Assembly: GCA_005502915.1 (NCBI GenBank) | Contig: SCMT01000007.1 | Location: 1 to 64,000 of the forward strand | Reading direction: 5' to 3' | From: Lysobacteraceae bacterium 2PB | GTDB lineage: Bacteria > Pseudomonadota > Gammaproteobacteria > Xanthomonadales > Xanthomonadaceae | DNA: 64,000 nucleotides | Shown: positions 36,077 through 47,812 of the stretch, one piece after another | Layout of the letters: the number at the start of each line of letters is the position of its first letter | How positions within the stretch are numbered: position 1 is the stretch's first letter | Position numbers and translations under genes: made by a program | The notes under the pieces: generated by a model | Databases searched by the model: none | Seen by the model: the letters and a program-made list of their open reading frames with translations, nothing else | What the model was told of the DNA's origin: nothing

Positions 36077-36789
36077 TCGTTCTGCGCGGCATCGTCAAGC
36101 GCTACACGATGGGCGAGGAAGTCGTGCAGGCCCTAGCCGGCGTCGACCTGGACATCGCGCGCAACGAATACGTTGCTCTCACCGGACCATCAGGTTCGGG
36201 CAAGTCGACGCTGATGAACCTGCTCGGCTGCCTCGACACGCCCACCGAGGGCACGTACACGCTCAACGGCCGCGACGTGTCGGGCATGAACGACACCGAG
36301 CTGGCCCAGGTGCGCAACCGCGAGATCGGCTTCGTGTTCCAGAGCTTCCACCTGCTGCCGCGCATGACCGTGCTGCAGAACGTGATGCAGCCGCTGGTCT
36401 ATCGCGGCCTGTCGCAGGACGAGCGGCGCGCGCGCGCCGTCGAGGCCCTGGGCAAGGTCGGCCTGGGCGACCGCATGGGCCATCGCCCGAACCAGCTGTC
36501 CGGCGGCCAGCGCCAGCGCGTGGCGATCGCGCGCGCGCTGGTCGGCGCGCCGTCGATCCTGCTCGCCGACGAACCCACCGGCAATCTCGACACGCGCACC
36601 TCCGCCGAGATCATGGCCCTGTTCGACGCGCTGCATGCGCAGGGGCAGACGGTGATCCTCGTGACCCACGAACCCGACATCGCCGCGCACTGCCACCGCG
36701 TCCTGCGCGTCAGCGACGGTCGCATCGTCGAGGACCGCCGGCAGGTTCCGGCGCATGCCGGCAGCGTCGCAAATGGAGGAACGCACTGA
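36073..36789 (+). CDS. MacB-type ABC transporter ATP-binding protein
   Basis: 238 residues. Walker [10 protein letters not shown] (about 38-46), Q-loop [14 protein letters not shown], signature [15 protein letters not shown], Walker [13 protein letters not shown] and the H-loop VTHEPD. It belongs to the LolD/MacB group that drives mechanotransmission ABC systems. It overlaps the adaptor by 4 bp and the permease by 1 bp, so all three are translationally coupled. The ATPase and permease are separate proteins here, unlike fused MacB. Confidence 0.95.
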   Translation: MIVLRGIVKRYTMGEEVVQALAGVDLDIARNEYVALTGPSGSGKSTLMNLLGCLDTPTEGTYTLNGRDVSGMNDTELAQVRNREIGFVFQSFHLLPRMTVLQNVMQPLVYRGLSQDERRARAVEALGKVGLGDRMGHRPNQLSGGQRQRVAIARALVGAPSILLADEPTGNLDTRTSAEIMALFDALHAQGQTVILVTHEPDIAAHCHRVLRVSDGRIVEDRRQVPAHAGSVANGGTH

Positions 36790-38009
36790 TGCAGGCCTAT
36801 CTCGAAGCCTTCCGCGCCGCGCTGACCAGCCTCGCGGCGCACCGCATGCGCAGCTTCCTGACCACGCTGGGCATCCTGATCGGCACCGGCTCGGTGATCG
36901 CCGTGGTGTCGCTGGTGCAGGGCTTCTCCGATTCGATCAAGGGCCAGCTGTCCGACCTCGGCGGCAGCACGCTGACCCTGCGCGCGGTCAACGACAACGA
37001 GAACTTCCGCACCGGCAAGATCAACACCATCACCTTCGACGACATCGACGTATTGCGCTATCGCGTCGCCGGGGTGAAGGACGTCGCGCCGCTGATGGTG
37101 GTGCAGGCCGCCGGTGCCAGCTACAAGGGCCGCACCAGCAATCCGCAGGTGCAGGCGACGACCGCGGATTACGCGCTGGTCAACAACCGCTACCCCGAGT
37201 TCGGGCGCTTCATCGTCGACAGCGACGACAAGGGCCATCGCCGCGTCGCGGTCATCGGCACCGACCTGCGCGACGAGCTGAAGATGCCGAAGAACCCGGT
37301 CGGCGAGTACTTCATGATCGGCAAGGAATGGTTCAAGGTCGTCGGCGTGATGGAGAAGGAGGGCGAGGTGTTCGGCTTCAGCCGCGACAACTACGCCATC
37401 ATTCCCTTCGATGTCGGCCGCGCGATGATGGGCAACAGCAACGAGCCGATGATCCTGGCCTCGTTCACCGTCGCCAACCTCGGCGAGGTCGAGGCCGTGC
37501 GCGAGCGGGTGAAGCGCGCGGTGCGCGCCTCGCGCAAGCTGGTCGCCGAGAAGGACGACGACTTCAAGGTCGAGGCCGCGGACTCGGTGCTCAAGCAGTT
37601 CGAGAAGATCACCGGCACCGCGACGATGGTGGTCGCCGGCGTGGTCGGCATCTCGCTGCTGGTCGGCGGCATCGGGATCATGAACATCATGCTGGTGTCG
37701 GTGACCGAACGGACCCGCGAGATCGGCATCCTCAAGGCGCTGGGTGCCACGCGTCGCGACATCCTCGTGCAGTTCCTCGCCGAAGCCGGCCTGCTCGCGC
37801 TGCTCGGCGGCATCATCGGCATCGCCCTGGGCTACGGGCTGGCGCTGCTGATCTCGGCGCTGGTGCCCGGTTTCCCGCCGGCGCACGTGCCGCTGTGGGT
37901 GGTGGTCGCTGCCGCCGGCTTCTCGGCCATGGTCGGCGTCCTGTTCGGCATCATGCCGGCCTCGAAGGCCGCCGGCCTGGATCCGATCGAAGCGCTGCGC
38001 TACGAATGA
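36789..38009 (+). CDS. MacB/FtsX-type ABC transporter permease
   Basis: 406 residues. One N-terminal helix (MRSFLTTLGILIGTGSVIAVVSL), a large periplasmic MacB core domain (about 50-270) and three C-terminal helices with GGIGIMNIMLVSVTERTREIGILKALGA, the FtsX/MacB signature. Together with the adaptor and ATPase it forms a Type VII ABC export system for lipids, peptides or antibiotics; substrate unknown. Its ATG overlaps the ATPase stop (TGATG). Confidence 0.95.
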   Translation: MQAYLEAFRAALTSLAAHRMRSFLTTLGILIGTGSVIAVVSLVQGFSDSIKGQLSDLGGSTLTLRAVNDNENFRTGKINTITFDDIDVLRYRVAGVKDVAPLMVVQAAGASYKGRTSNPQVQATTADYALVNNRYPEFGRFIVDSDDKGHRRVAVIGTDLRDELKMPKNPVGEYFMIGKEWFKVVGVMEKEGEVFGFSRDNYAIIPFDVGRAMMGNSNEPMILASFTVANLGEVEAVRERVKRAVRASRKLVAEKDDDFKVEAADSVLKQFEKITGTATMVVAGVVGISLLVGGIGIMNIMLVSVTERTREIGILKALGATRRDILVQFLAEAGLLALLGGIIGIALGYGLALLISALVPGFPPAHVPLWVVVAAAGFSAMVGVLFGIMPASKAAGLDPIEALRYE

Positions 38010-38012
38010 CGA

Positions 38013-38040
38013 ACGCCCGGGGCTGCACGGCCCCGGGCGT
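38013..38040. terminator. Bidirectional hairpin between ABC operon and subtilisin gene
   Basis: An 11-bp perfect stem (ACGCCCGGGGC / GCCCCGGGCGT) with a TGCACG loop lies 4 bases after the permease stop and 30 before the end of the convergent protease gene. Confidence 0.7.
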
Positions 38041-38069
38041 CGTCCGATCATCGCGACCGCATCGCCGGG

Positions 38070-39488
<1,419 letters not shown>

Positions 39489-39987
39489 CTGGACTTCCTC
39501 CTTGGGATGTTTGAATTGATTCAGCCTGTCGTGCATCGCACGGGCGTGCCCGCACGAAGAAATGCGGGAACACCTCGGGGGGAAACGGTCGTGCCGATGC
39601 GGTGCCGGCTGGTCTCGTTCCTTCGAAGGCCAGGAGCCTCATGCGAGGGGGCGATCCACGCCCCGCAGCCAGCATCCTGTGGCGTTCGCGACACTGTCAA
39701 TCGAGGGGAAACGCAGTGCAGCGCGTCGCGGAACAGGCCATGCATCGTCCGCATCTTCGCTGCGAACGCTTTCCATAGACGAGCGCGATCATGCGCTGCC
39801 GATCGACGCGAAATTGCGACCGACTGCAGCCTGCGATGCCGCCTCGTTTTTCGATGGCTTCAATCGGGCGTGCGGCTACGATCCAAAAAAATCATTCATC
39901 GTGCGCACGCGCCGCGCTTGCACGCATCGGAAGCAATGAGATCGGCGTCGCAGTGGTATGGCCCGCCGCGGCGAGGATGCGCGCGCT
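39489..39987. other. 499-bp intergenic region, no gene recognised
   Basis: It lies upstream of the subtilisin gene and downstream of prfA, both on the minus strand. Small open frames exist but lack ribosome-binding sites and recognisable domains. An A7 run at about 39895 (T-run on the minus strand) after GC-rich sequence could end prfA transcription. The protease promoter is probably in the half near 39500-39700, but I found no clear one. Confidence 0.5.
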
Positions 39988-41073
39988 TCAGCCGCCCTGC
40001 GTCAGCCGCGCCAGTTCGTCGGCCTGGTGTTCGCGCGCCAGACGGTCGATGAGGGCGTCGAGATCGCCTTCGAGCACGTTCGGCAGGTCGTACAGGGTCA
40101 GGCCCTCGACGCGGTGGTCGGTGATGCGGCCCTGCGGGAAGTTGTAGGTGCGGATGCGCTGGCTGCGGTCGCCGCTGCCGACCTGCAGTTTGCGGTCCTT
40201 GGCCTGTGCGGCCTCGCGCTTCGCGGTCTCGGTCTCGACCAGCATCGCTTTGAGCCGCTTCATCGCCTTGTCGCGGTTGGCGTGCTGGCTGCGCTCGGTC
40301 TGCGATTCCACGACCACGCCGCTGGGCACGTGGGTGATGCGGATCGCCGATTCGGTCTTGTTGACGTGCTGGCCGCCGGCGCCGCTGGAGCGGAAGGTGT
40401 CGACCTTCAGGTCGGCGGGATTGATCTCGACGTCGATGTCGCCGGTGTCCTCGGCGATGATCGCCACGGTCGCGGCCGAAGTGTGGATGCGGCCCTGCGA
40501 CTCGGTCTCCGGCACGCGCTGCACGCGATGCGTGCCCGACTCGAACTTCAGCTTCGAATACGCGCCGCGCCCGTCGACCCGGGCGATGATTTCGCGGTAG
40601 CCGCCGTGCTCGCCGGGATTGGCCGATTCGACCTCGATCCGCCAGCCCTGGCGCTCGGCGTAGCGGCTGTACATGCGGAACAGGTCGCCGGCGAAGATCG
40701 CGGCTTCGTCGCCGCCGGTGCCAGCGCGCACTTCCAGGTACAGGCCGCCCTCGTCGCGCGCGTCCTTGGGCACCAGTTGCGCCATCAGTTCGGCATCGAG
40801 TGCGAGCAGGCGCGCCTGCGCGGCGGCGATTTCCTCGTCGGCCAGTTCCGCCAGCTCGGGGTCGCCGCGCATCGCTTCGGCAGCGGCGAGATCCTCGCGC
40901 GCCTGCCGTTCGGCCGCCAGACCCGTCGCGATCGGTTCGAGCTGGGAGAACTCGCGCATCAGGCCGCGATACCGCGCGGCATCCTCCACCGTCGCCGGGT
41001 CGGCGAGCAGGCGTTCGATTTCCTCGCGGCGTTCGGCCAGCGCTTCAAGCTTGCGGCGCAGGGTCGGCGTCAT
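39988..41073 (-). CDS. prfA: Peptide chain release factor 1
   Basis: 361 residues. RF1 reads UAA and UAG and triggers peptide release. The GGQ motif is in [14 protein letters not shown], and the stop-recognition loop in [14 protein letters not shown] (PxT-type, RF1 not RF2). ATG 41073 gives [12 protein letters not shown] at family length. It overlaps the 3' end of hemA by 29 bp, the usual hemA-prfA coupling. No prmC follows downstream within the window. Confidence 0.96.
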   Translation of the reverse strand: MTPTLRRKLEALAERREEIERLLADPATVEDAARYRGLMREFSQLEPIATGLAAERQAREDLAAAEAMRGDPELAELADEEIAAAQARLLALDAELMAQLVPKDARDEGGLYLEVRAGTGGDEAAIFAGDLFRMYSRYAERQGWRIEVESANPGEHGGYREIIARVDGRGAYSKLKFESGTHRVQRVPETESQGRIHTSAATVAIIAEDTGDIDVEINPADLKVDTFRSSGAGGQHVNKTESAIRITHVPSGVVVESQTERSQHANRDKAMKRLKAMLVETETAKREAAQAKDRKLQVGSGDRSQRIRTYNFPQGRITDHRVEGLTLYDLPNVLEGDLDALIDRLAREHQADELARLTQGG

Positions 41074-42430
41074 CGTCGCGGTCGGTATGGTGTGCGTGGG
41101 TCGGTGCGTGGTCGGGATGGAGCTGGCGGTCCAGCGCTTCGGACAGCCGGGTGTGTGCGGGCGCATGGTGCGGGAACATCCGCTCCGCCGCGCGCATCAG
41201 GTCGATGTCGCCATTGATCGCGGCTTCGCGCAGCGCGGTGGTCGGCGCATGCAGCAGGCGGTTGGTCAGCGTATGCGCCAGCTGCTGCAGCACCGCCGCG
41301 GGATCCTGCCCGGCGGCGAGCATCTGCTGCGCCTTCGCCAGGGTCTCGTCGCGCGCGGCCTCGCCATGCGCGCGCAGCTGCTTCAGCGGGCCATGGTGGG
41401 CGCTCGCGTTCAGCGTCTCCACGAAGCGCGCCACCTGCAGGTCGACGATGGCCTCGGCGGCATCGGCGGCTTCGCGGCGACTGCGCCGGTTGTCCTCGAT
41501 CACCCGCTCCAGGTCGTCGACGGTGTACAGGAACACGTCGTTCAGCTCGGCCACGTCCGGCGCGATGTCGCGCGGCACGGCGAGGTCGAGCAGCAGCATC
41601 GGCCGATGGCGGCGCTGTTTCAGCGCGGCGGCGACCTGCGGCTTGTGCAGGATCGGGTCGCGCGCGGCGGTCGCGGAGAACACGATGTCGGCTTCGGCCA
41701 GGTGGCGCTCCAGCTCGGTCAGCGGCAGGGCCACGCCGCCGTGGCGGCTGGCCAGTTCCTGCGCATGGGCGAGGGTGCGGTTGGCGAACAGCAGGCGTTT
41801 CGCCTTCGCCTGCACCAGGTGCAGGGCGGTCAGTTCGATGGTCTCGCCGGCGCCGATCAGCAGGATGCTGCTGTCGGCGGGCCTGGCGAAGGTTTCCTCG
41901 GCCATGCGCACCGCCGCCGAGGCCACCGACACCGGATTGGCGCCGATGCGGGTGTCGGTGCGCGCGCGCTTGGCGGTGACGAAGGCATGCTGGAACAGGC
42001 GGTCGAGGCGATTGCCCAGCGTGCCCGCCTCCCGTGCGGCGGCCCAGGCCTGCTTCACCTGGCCGAGGATCTGCGGTTCGCCCAGCACCAGGGAATCCAG
42101 TCCGGTGGCCACGCGGAACAGGTGGCGCACCGCGCCCGCATCGGCGTGCCGGTACAGGTAGTCGTGCAGGGCCAGCGGCGTGCGCGCGCTGCCGGCGCCG
42201 TCCTGCGGATGCGCGGCCAGCCAGTCCACCAGCGCGTCGCCGTCGCCGCCGGTGAGGGCGTAGATCTCGGTGCGGTTGCAGGTCGACAGCAGCGCCACTT
42301 CCTCCACGCCCGGCAGTCCGCGCAGCGCGGCCAGGGTCGCCGGCAGCGTCTGTTCGGAAAACGCCACCCGTTCGCGCAGCGACACCGGCGCGGTCTGGTG
42401 GTTGAGTCCGAGGGCGATGAGATGTGACAT
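41045..42430 (-). CDS. hemA: Glutamyl-tRNA reductase
   Basis: 461 residues. It reduces Glu-tRNA to glutamate-1-semialdehyde, the first step of C5-pathway tetrapyrrole synthesis. The catalytic Cys is in LSTCNRTE, with [13 protein letters not shown] at the N-terminus, the NADPH region [16 protein letters not shown] and a dimerisation C-terminus. It is longer than the usual 410-430 residues because of a His/Asp-rich tail ([17 protein letters not shown]) that overlaps the prfA start. It diverges from the TPR gene with a gap of 97 bp. Confidence 0.95.
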   Translation of the reverse strand: MSHLIALGLNHQTAPVSLRERVAFSEQTLPATLAALRGLPGVEEVALLSTCNRTEIYALTGGDGDALVDWLAAHPQDGAGSARTPLALHDYLYRHADAGAVRHLFRVATGLDSLVLGEPQILGQVKQAWAAAREAGTLGNRLDRLFQHAFVTAKRARTDTRIGANPVSVASAAVRMAEETFARPADSSILLIGAGETIELTALHLVQAKAKRLLFANRTLAHAQELASRHGGVALPLTELERHLAEADIVFSATAARDPILHKPQVAAALKQRRHRPMLLLDLAVPRDIAPDVAELNDVFLYTVDDLERVIEDNRRSRREAADAAEAIVDLQVARFVETLNASAHHGPLKQLRAHGEAARDETLAKAQQMLAAGQDPAAVLQQLAHTLTNRLLHAPTTALREAAINGDIDLMRAAERMFPHHAPAHTRLSEALDRQLHPDHAPTHAHHTDRDDDADPAPQA

Positions 42431-42527
42431 CGGGCTGGCATGGCGTCGTCCGGCATGGGCCGTGACGACTGGCGGAGGCGGCTCTGGCGAGTTCGGTTAA
42501 GCTGGCGATCCGCATAGTTTACGGCCC

Positions 42528-44300
42528 ATGCCGCCGATGCCCGAAGCCGTTTTCACAATTCGCCGTTTCGCGGCCGTCGCGCTGGGGGCCGCGCTGTCGA
42601 TCCTGTCGATCGACGCCAGCGCCGCCGGCGAGGGGCGCATGGCGAAGGACGGGGCGGCGACGTCGGAATCGGTGGGGCGCGGCCCGCTGCCCGCCGCGCT
42701 CGCCGGCGAATACGCGCTCCAGGCCGGCAAGCTCGACGATGCGGCACGCTGGTATCTCGACGCCGCGCGCGCCGCCGAGGGCGATGCCGTGCTGGCCGAA
42801 CGCGCCACCCGCATCGCCCTGCTCGCGCGCAACCACGCCTTCGCCGACCAGGCCCTGGCCCTGTGGCGCCAGCGCGCGGGCCGCAGCCTCGGCATGCGCA
42901 ATGCCGAGGCCACCCTGGCCCTGCAGCGCAAGGACGAGGCCGCCGCGCGCCGCGAATTGCGCAACCTGCTGCTCGGGCGCGGCGAAGGCCTCAAGCCCGA
43001 GAAGGACGGCTGGCGCTACGCGCTGCTGGCGATGGACGCCGGGTCCGGCGATCCGGCCCTGATCGGCCGCCTGCTCGCCGCCCTCGTCGACGACATCCCG
43101 AAGGAGCTGCCGGCCTGGCTGGCCTTCGGCGAATTCGCCCAGCAGGTGCAGCGCCAGGACATCGCCGCGAAGATCATCGGCCGCGTCCTGCAGTACTACC
43201 CGAACGAACCCGGCGTGTCGCTGCTGCACGCCAACCAGCTGCGGCGCTCCGGCAAGGAGGCCCAGGCGCGCAGGATCCTCGACCGCATGAGCGCTGCGGC
43301 CATCCTGCTGCCGGATGTCGCCTACGGCCTGGCCCGCGAATACGGCGCCATGGGCGAGTACGCCGCCGCCGCTGCGGTGCTGGCGCGCGGGCCGCAGAAC
43401 GACAACACCTACATCCTGCGCGCGTCCTACCTCGCCCAGGCCGACGACAAGGCCGGCGTCGCAGCGGTCTACGAGGAACTCAAGCGCGAATCCGCCTCGC
43501 CGAACCCCGCGCGACGCCTGCTGCTGGGGCAGGTCGCGGAATTCATCGAGCGCCAGGACGACGCGCTGGACTGGTATGCCAGCGTGCCCGGCGGCCCGCA
43601 GCGCTGGCAGGCGCGCCTGCGCACGGCGCCGGTGCTGCACAAGCTCGGCCGCGTCGACGAGGCGCATGCGCACATCCGCGCGATCCAGACCGACGCCACC
43701 GCCAGCGACGAGACCCGGCGCGATGCCTACCTGCTCCAGTCCGACCTGTACAGGAACGACAATCGCCCCGACGACGAGCTGGCCACCCTGGATCGCGGCC
43801 TCGCCGCGTTTCCCGACGAGTCGCAGCTGCTCTACGCCCGCGCCCTGATGTGGGAGCGTCGCGACGACATCCCGCGCGCCGAGGCCGACCTGCGTCGCAT
43901 CCTCGCCCTCGATGCCGACGACGTGAACGCCCTCAACGCGCTGGGCTACACGCTCGCCGACCGCACCGACCGCTACCAGGAGGCGCTGGAGCTGATCGCC
44001 CGCGCCTACGCAGCCGAGCCCGACAACGCCGCGATCATCGACAGCTACGGCTGGGTGCTCTACCGCCTTGGCCGCACCGAGGAAGCGCTGGTCGAACTGC
44101 TGCGTGCCTTCACCAAGCAGAAGGATGCCGAGATCGCCGCGCATGTCGCCGAGGTCCTGTGGGTGCTGGGTCGCAAGGACGAGGCCGTGAACTACTTCGT
44201 CGAAGCCCGCCGGATCGACCCCGACAGCCGCTCGCTCAAGCGTGCCCTCGACAAGACCGGCGCCGTGCTGCCGCCGCTCCCCGACAAGGCGGGCGCATGA
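42528..44300 (+). CDS. Exported tetratricopeptide-repeat protein
   Basis: 590 residues. A signal-like N-terminus ([26 protein letters not shown]) is followed by TPR-type helices throughout. The clearest repeats are near the N-terminus ([23 protein letters not shown]) and in the C-terminal third ([40 protein letters not shown], given here as the region 465-505). It probably scaffolds envelope complexes; it is commonly found just before lolB in this group. ATG 42528; ATG 42537 is an alternative. Its stop overlaps lolB by ATGA. Confidence 0.88.
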   Translation: MPPMPEAVFTIRRFAAVALGAALSILSIDASAAGEGRMAKDGAATSESVGRGPLPAALAGEYALQAGKLDDAARWYLDAARAAEGDAVLAERATRIALLARNHAFADQALALWRQRAGRSLGMRNAEATLALQRKDEAAARRELRNLLLGRGEGLKPEKDGWRYALLAMDAGSGDPALIGRLLAALVDDIPKELPAWLAFGEFAQQVQRQDIAAKIIGRVLQYYPNEPGVSLLHANQLRRSGKEAQARRILDRMSAAAILLPDVAYGLAREYGAMGEYAAAAAVLARGPQNDNTYILRASYLAQADDKAGVAAVYEELKRESASPNPARRLLLGQVAEFIERQDDALDWYASVPGGPQRWQARLRTAPVLHKLGRVDEAHAHIRAIQTDATASDETRRDAYLLQSDLYRNDNRPDDELATLDRGLAAFPDESQLLYARALMWERRDDIPRAEADLRRILALDADDVNALNALGYTLADRTDRYQEALELIARAYAAEPDNAAIIDSYGWVLYRLGRTEEALVELLRAFTKQKDAEIAAHVAEVLWVLGRKDEAVNYFVEARRIDPDSRSLKRALDKTGAVLPPLPDKAGA

Positions 44301-44941
44301 GGGCGCGCGCCTGGTTCGCCAGCGCAGCGTTGGTCGCCCTGCTGGCCGGCTGCAGCACCGCCACGTCCGTGCGCGCACCCGCGTCTGCGCTGGCCGGCGA
44401 CGCGCTCGATGCCCGCCTGCGCGAGCGCGACGCCTGGATCGCCCGGACCGAGGCCTGGGGCTTCGCCGGCAAGGCCGGGATCAGCCGGGCCGGGAAGGGC
44501 GGCAGTGGCCGGATCGAATGGGACCAGCGCGCAGGCGGCGCCTACGACGTGGCACTGAGCGCGCCGATCACCCGGCAGAGCTGGCGCCTCAGTGGCGACC
44601 TCGCCACCGGTGCGGCGCGGATCGACGGCCTGTCCGGCGGGGCGCGCGAGGGCCGGGACGCCGAGGCCCTGCTCGAATCCGCGACCGGCTGGCGCGTGCC
44701 GCTGCGCCTGCTCGGCGCCTGGGTGCGTGGCGCCGTCGCGTCCGGCGTCCCCGCGCCGGCCATCGACTACGACGCAGAGGGCCGGCCGGTGCGCATCGAG
44801 CAGGCCGGCTGGACCGTGCGTTACCTGGAATGGCGGCCCGGGCCGCCCGGCGCGCCGGACCTGCCGGTGCGCATCGATGCCGAATCGGGCGACGCCCGGG
44901 TCCGGCTGGTCATCGACGACTGGATCTTCGCAAGCCCATGA
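44297..44941 (+). CDS. lolB: Outer-membrane lipoprotein LolB
   Basis: 214 residues. It receives lipoproteins from LolA and inserts them in the outer membrane. The lipobox is LLAGC19 after [14 protein letters not shown], and the core has [24 protein letters not shown] and a C-terminal [11 protein letters not shown]. It overlaps both neighbours by 4 bp (ATGA), which argues for translational coupling in TPR-lolB-ispE. Confidence 0.92.
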   Translation: MRARAWFASAALVALLAGCSTATSVRAPASALAGDALDARLRERDAWIARTEAWGFAGKAGISRAGKGGSGRIEWDQRAGGAYDVALSAPITRQSWRLSGDLATGAARIDGLSGGAREGRDAEALLESATGWRVPLRLLGAWVRGAVASGVPAPAIDYDAEGRPVRIEQAGWTVRYLEWRPGPPGAPDLPVRIDAESGDARVRLVIDDWIFASP

Positions 44942-45837
44942 ACGACTTCGACGCCGCCGACGGTTGGAGCGCCTGGCCGGCACCGGCCAAGCTCAACCTG
45001 TTTCTGCGGATCACCGGGCGTCGCCAGAACGGCTACCACGAGCTGCAGACGGTGTTCCGCATCCTCGACTGGGGCGATACCGTCTACCTGCGGCTGCGCG
45101 ACGACGGCCAGGTCCGCCGCGTCGGCACCACCATCCCCGGCATCGACGAGGACGACGATCTGGTCGTGCGCGCCGCCCGACGCCTGCAATCGGCGGCGAA
45201 TGTTGCCCAAGGTGTGGACATCTCCGTCGAAAAGCGCATTCCGACCGGCGGCGGCATGGGCGGTGGTTCCAGCGATGCCGCCACCGTCCTGCGCGCGCTG
45301 GACCAGCTCTGGGGCTGCGGCCTGGGCGAGGACGCCCTGGCCGCGCTGGGCCTGAAGCTCGGTGCGGATGTCCCGGTCTTCGTCCGCGGGCGCAATGCCT
45401 GGGCGGAGGGGCTGGGCGAACGGCTGACCCCGATCGAGCTGCCGCTGGCCTGGTACCTGATCGTGGCCCCCGGGGTCCATGCCTCCACCGTCGCCCTGTT
45501 CCAGGCGCCTGATTTGACGAGGAATGCCGCGCCCGCGACAATATCGGACTTCGTTTCGGATCCATTCCTGCAGGGGCAGGCGCTCGGCAATGCGTTCGAG
45601 CCCGTCCTGCGCCGCCGCGAGCCCGCCGTGGATGCCGTCTTCGACGCCCTCCGCGCCGTCGGTACGCCACGGCTGACCGGTTCCGGCAGCGTCTGTTTCG
45701 TCGAGTTCGCCGAGCGCGGGCCCGCCGAAGCCGCGCTGCAGCGACTGCCGCGGGGCTTCGATGCCCGGGTCGTCGCGGGAGCCCGGCGCTCGCCACTGCT
45801 GGATGCGCTCGAAACGAAGGCAGGACATCGGGAATAG
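44938..45837 (+). CDS. ispE: 4-diphosphocytidyl-2-C-methyl-D-erythritol kinase
   Basis: 299 residues. A GHMP kinase of the MEP isoprenoid pathway. [24 protein letters not shown] is at the N-terminus, the phosphate loop is [15 protein letters not shown], and a C-terminal [11 protein letters not shown] motif follows. The gene contains an AT-richer patch with a well-formed promoter (45514-45542) that may serve tRNA-Gln and prs. It overlaps lolB by 4 bp. Confidence 0.95.
   Translation: MNDFDAADGWSAWPAPAKLNLFLRITGRRQNGYHELQTVFRILDWGDTVYLRLRDDGQVRRVGTTIPGIDEDDDLVVRAARRLQSAANVAQGVDISVEKRIPTGGGMGGGSSDAATVLRALDQLWGCGLGEDALAALGLKLGADVPVFVRGRNAWAEGLGERLTPIELPLAWYLIVAPGVHASTVALFQAPDLTRNAAPATISDFVSDPFLQGQALGNAFEPVLRRREPAVDAVFDALRAVGTPRLTGSGSVCFVEFAERGPAEAALQRLPRGFDARVVAGARRSPLLDALETKAGHRE
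45514..45542 (+). promoter_or_regulatory. Sigma70-type promoter inside ispE
   Basis: TTGACG (45514-45519), exactly 17 bp, and GACAAT (45537-45542) lie within the ispE coding region, about 350 bp before tRNA-Gln. No other promoter was seen between ispE and the tRNA. Confidence 0.6.
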
Positions 45838-45894
45838 GAACGCGCGTCGTCCCGCCTGGGCACGACCATCGATCCGCTCCCGGCTTCCGTCTCC

Positions 45895-45970
45895 AGGGGC
45901 GTCGCCAAGTGGTTAAGGCACCGGGTTTTGATCCCGGCATTCGTAGGTTCGAATCCTTCCGCCCCTGCCA
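45895..45970 (+). tRNA. tRNA-Gln (anticodon TTG)
   Basis: 76 nt with encoded CCA. The acceptor AGGGGCG pairs with CGCCCCT, the anticodon stem CCGGG / CCCGG holds TTTTGAT with anticodon TTG, and the T-loop is GTTCGAATC. The first pair is A1-U72 rather than the U1-A72 of E. coli tRNA-Gln, still a weak pair as glutaminyl-tRNA synthetase prefers. It is located between ispE and prs, as is usual in gammaproteobacteria. Confidence 0.95.
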
Positions 45971-45975
45971 ATTTC

Positions 45976-46004
45976 CACCGGGATCCGCATGTCGGATCCC
46001 GGTG
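45976..46004 (+). terminator. Perfect 12-bp hairpin between tRNA-Gln and prs
   Basis: CACCGGGATCCG / CGGATCCCGGTG with a 5-base loop starts 5 bases after the tRNA. No T-tract follows, so it may protect or define the tRNA 3' end or attenuate prs rather than fully terminate. Confidence 0.5.
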
Positions 46005-46041
46005 CCATTCCCGCCACGGTCAGAGCGAAGCGGACACCGCC

Positions 46042-47001
46042 ATGCAGGACGATCGCCAGTTGTTGATTTTCTCGGGCAACGCCAACCGCCCGTTGGCCGA
46101 TGCCATCTGCCGCCAGCTCGGCGTGCGTCCCGGCAAGGCCCTCGTCAGCCACTTCTCCGATGGTGAAGTGCAGGTCGAGATCGAGGAGAACGTGCGTCGC
46201 CAGGAAGTGTTCGTGGTCCAGTCCACGAACGCGCCCAGCGCCGAGAACCTCATGGAGCTGCTGGTCATCACCGACGCGCTCAAGCGCGCCTCGGTCGCCA
46301 GCGTCACCGCCGTGGTGCCGTACTTCGGCTACGCCCGCCAGGACCGCCGCCCGCGCTCCTCGCGCGTGCCGATCACCGCCAAGGTCGTCGCCAAGATGTT
46401 CGCCGCCGCCGGCGTCGACAGCGTGCTGACGGTCGACCTGCACGCCGACCAGATCCAGGGCTTCTTCGACATCCCGGTCGACAACGTCTACTCCTCGCCG
46501 CTGCTGCTGGCCGACATCTGGCGCAGCTACGGCACCGACAACCTGATCGTGGTTTCGCCCGACGTGGGCGGCGTGGTCCGCGCCCGCGCCATCGCGAAGC
46601 GCCTCGACGACGCCGAACTGGCGATCATCGACAAGCGCCGCCCGCGCGCCAACGTCGCCACGGTGATGAACATCATCGGCGACGTGGCCGGCAAGACCTG
46701 CGTGCTGGTCGACGACATCGTCGACACCGCCGGCACGCTGTGCGCCGCCGCCGCCGCGCTCAAGGCGCAGGGCGCGCAGCGCGTGATCGCCTACTGCACG
46801 CACCCGGTGCTGTCCGGCCCGGCGATCGACAACCTGAACAAGTCGCAGCTCGACGAGCTGGTGGTGACCGACACCATCGCCCTGTCCGACGCCGCCCGCG
46901 CCTGCGGTCGCGTCCGCCAGCTCAGCGTCGCCGAACTGCTCGCCGAAACCATCCGACGGGTGGCCTTCGGCGAATCGGTCAGCTCGCTCTACGTCGACTG
47001 A
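46042..47001 (+). CDS. prs: Ribose-phosphate pyrophosphokinase
   Basis: 319 residues. It makes PRPP from ribose-5-phosphate and ATP for nucleotide, His, Trp and NAD synthesis. PRPP-binding loop [13 protein letters not shown], the N-terminal [13 protein letters not shown] and the catalytic flexible loop [15 protein letters not shown] are visible. ATG 46042 gives the family start; upstream codons in frame belong to the tRNA and hairpin. It sits in the conserved ispE-tRNA-Gln-prs-rplY string. Confidence 0.96.
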   Translation: MQDDRQLLIFSGNANRPLADAICRQLGVRPGKALVSHFSDGEVQVEIEENVRRQEVFVVQSTNAPSAENLMELLVITDALKRASVASVTAVVPYFGYARQDRRPRSSRVPITAKVVAKMFAAAGVDSVLTVDLHADQIQGFFDIPVDNVYSSPLLLADIWRSYGTDNLIVVSPDVGGVVRARAIAKRLDDAELAIIDKRRPRANVATVMNIIGDVAGKTCVLVDDIVDTAGTLCAAAAALKAQGAQRVIAYCTHPVLSGPAIDNLNKSQLDELVVTDTIALSDAARACGRVRQLSVAELLAETIRRVAFGESVSSLYVD

Positions 47002-47033
47002 TCCCCGCAATCCCGGCTCCGGCCGGAACCCGG

Positions 47034-47076
47034 CTCCCCTGGTCGCGGGGGAGTCGCATCGCCGCCGCGAGGCGGC
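47034..47076 (+). terminator. Two small hairpins between prs and rplY
   Basis: CTCCCC / GGGGAG (47034-47053) and GCCGCC-GCGA-GGCGGC (47061-47076) lie in the 103-bp gap. Neither has a T-tract; partial termination or leader structure is possible. Confidence 0.35.
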
Positions 47077-47104
47077 TCATCCCAAGCAAAAGCGAGTCAA
47101 GACA

Positions 47105-47755
47105 ATGTCCGAACACAACATCTCGGCGACCAGCCGCAAGGACGAGGGGAAAGGTGCGAGCCGCCGCCTGCGTCATGCCGGCCTGATCCCCGCCGTCATC
47201 TACGGTGGCGAAGCCGCCCCGCAGAGCATCCAGCTCGAACACGAGAAGACCTGGCTGGCCAGCCAGCACGAGTGGTTCTACTCGTCGATCCTCGACCTGA
47301 ACGTCGACGGCAAGGTCCAGAAGGCCCTGCTGCGCGACATCCAGCGCCATCCGTTCAAGCAGATCATCATGCACATCGACTTCCAGCGCGTCGATGAGAA
47401 CAAGGCCCTGCGCACCGCCGTGCCGCTGCACTTCGTCAACGAAGACAAGTCGCCCGCCGGCAAGTCGGCCGAAGTGGTCGTCACCCACGAGCTGAACGAA
47501 GTCGTGGTCGAGTGCCTGCCGAAGGACCTGCCGGAGTTCATCGAGATCGACCTGTCCGACCTCGCCGTCGGCGCGATCGTCCACCTGTCCGACCTCAAGC
47601 TGCCGGCCGGCGTGTCGATCCCGGAACTGAAGCTGGGCAAGGAACACGACCTCGCCGTCGTGATCGCCAAGCACGGCAAGGAAGAGGCCGAAGCGGCCGC
47701 TCCGGCCGCAGCCGAAGTGCCGGCCTCCAAGGTCACCAAGAAGGACCAGAAGTAA
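47105..47755 (+). CDS. rplY: 50S ribosomal protein L25/general stress protein Ctc
   Basis: 216 residues, the long form with an N-terminal 5S rRNA-binding domain (ISATSRKDEGKGASRRLRHAGLIPAVIYGG) and a C-terminal CTC beta domain (about 100-190). The Glu/Ala-rich tail (KEEAEAAAPAAAEVP) is typical. ATG 47105 with CAAG/GAGTCAAG upstream. Positioned between prs and pth as expected. Confidence 0.96.
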   Translation: MSEHNISATSRKDEGKGASRRLRHAGLIPAVIYGGEAAPQSIQLEHEKTWLASQHEWFYSSILDLNVDGKVQKALLRDIQRHPFKQIIMHIDFQRVDENKALRTAVPLHFVNEDKSPAGKSAEVVVTHELNEVVVECLPKDLPEFIEIDLSDLAVGAIVHLSDLKLPAGVSIPELKLGKEHDLAVVIAKHGKEEAEAAAPAAAEVPASKVTKKDQK

Positions 47756-47812
47756 TCGCCCGGCGATGGCGTGCCTCCGGGTGCGCCACCGCCGCGATCT
47801 TCGCGACTTCCG

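Noticed and set aside
39521-39754. 77-codon minus-strand frame upstream of the subtilisin gene
   Set aside because: No ribosome-binding site, no recognisable domain, and it overlaps the likely protease promoter and Shine-Dalgarno region.
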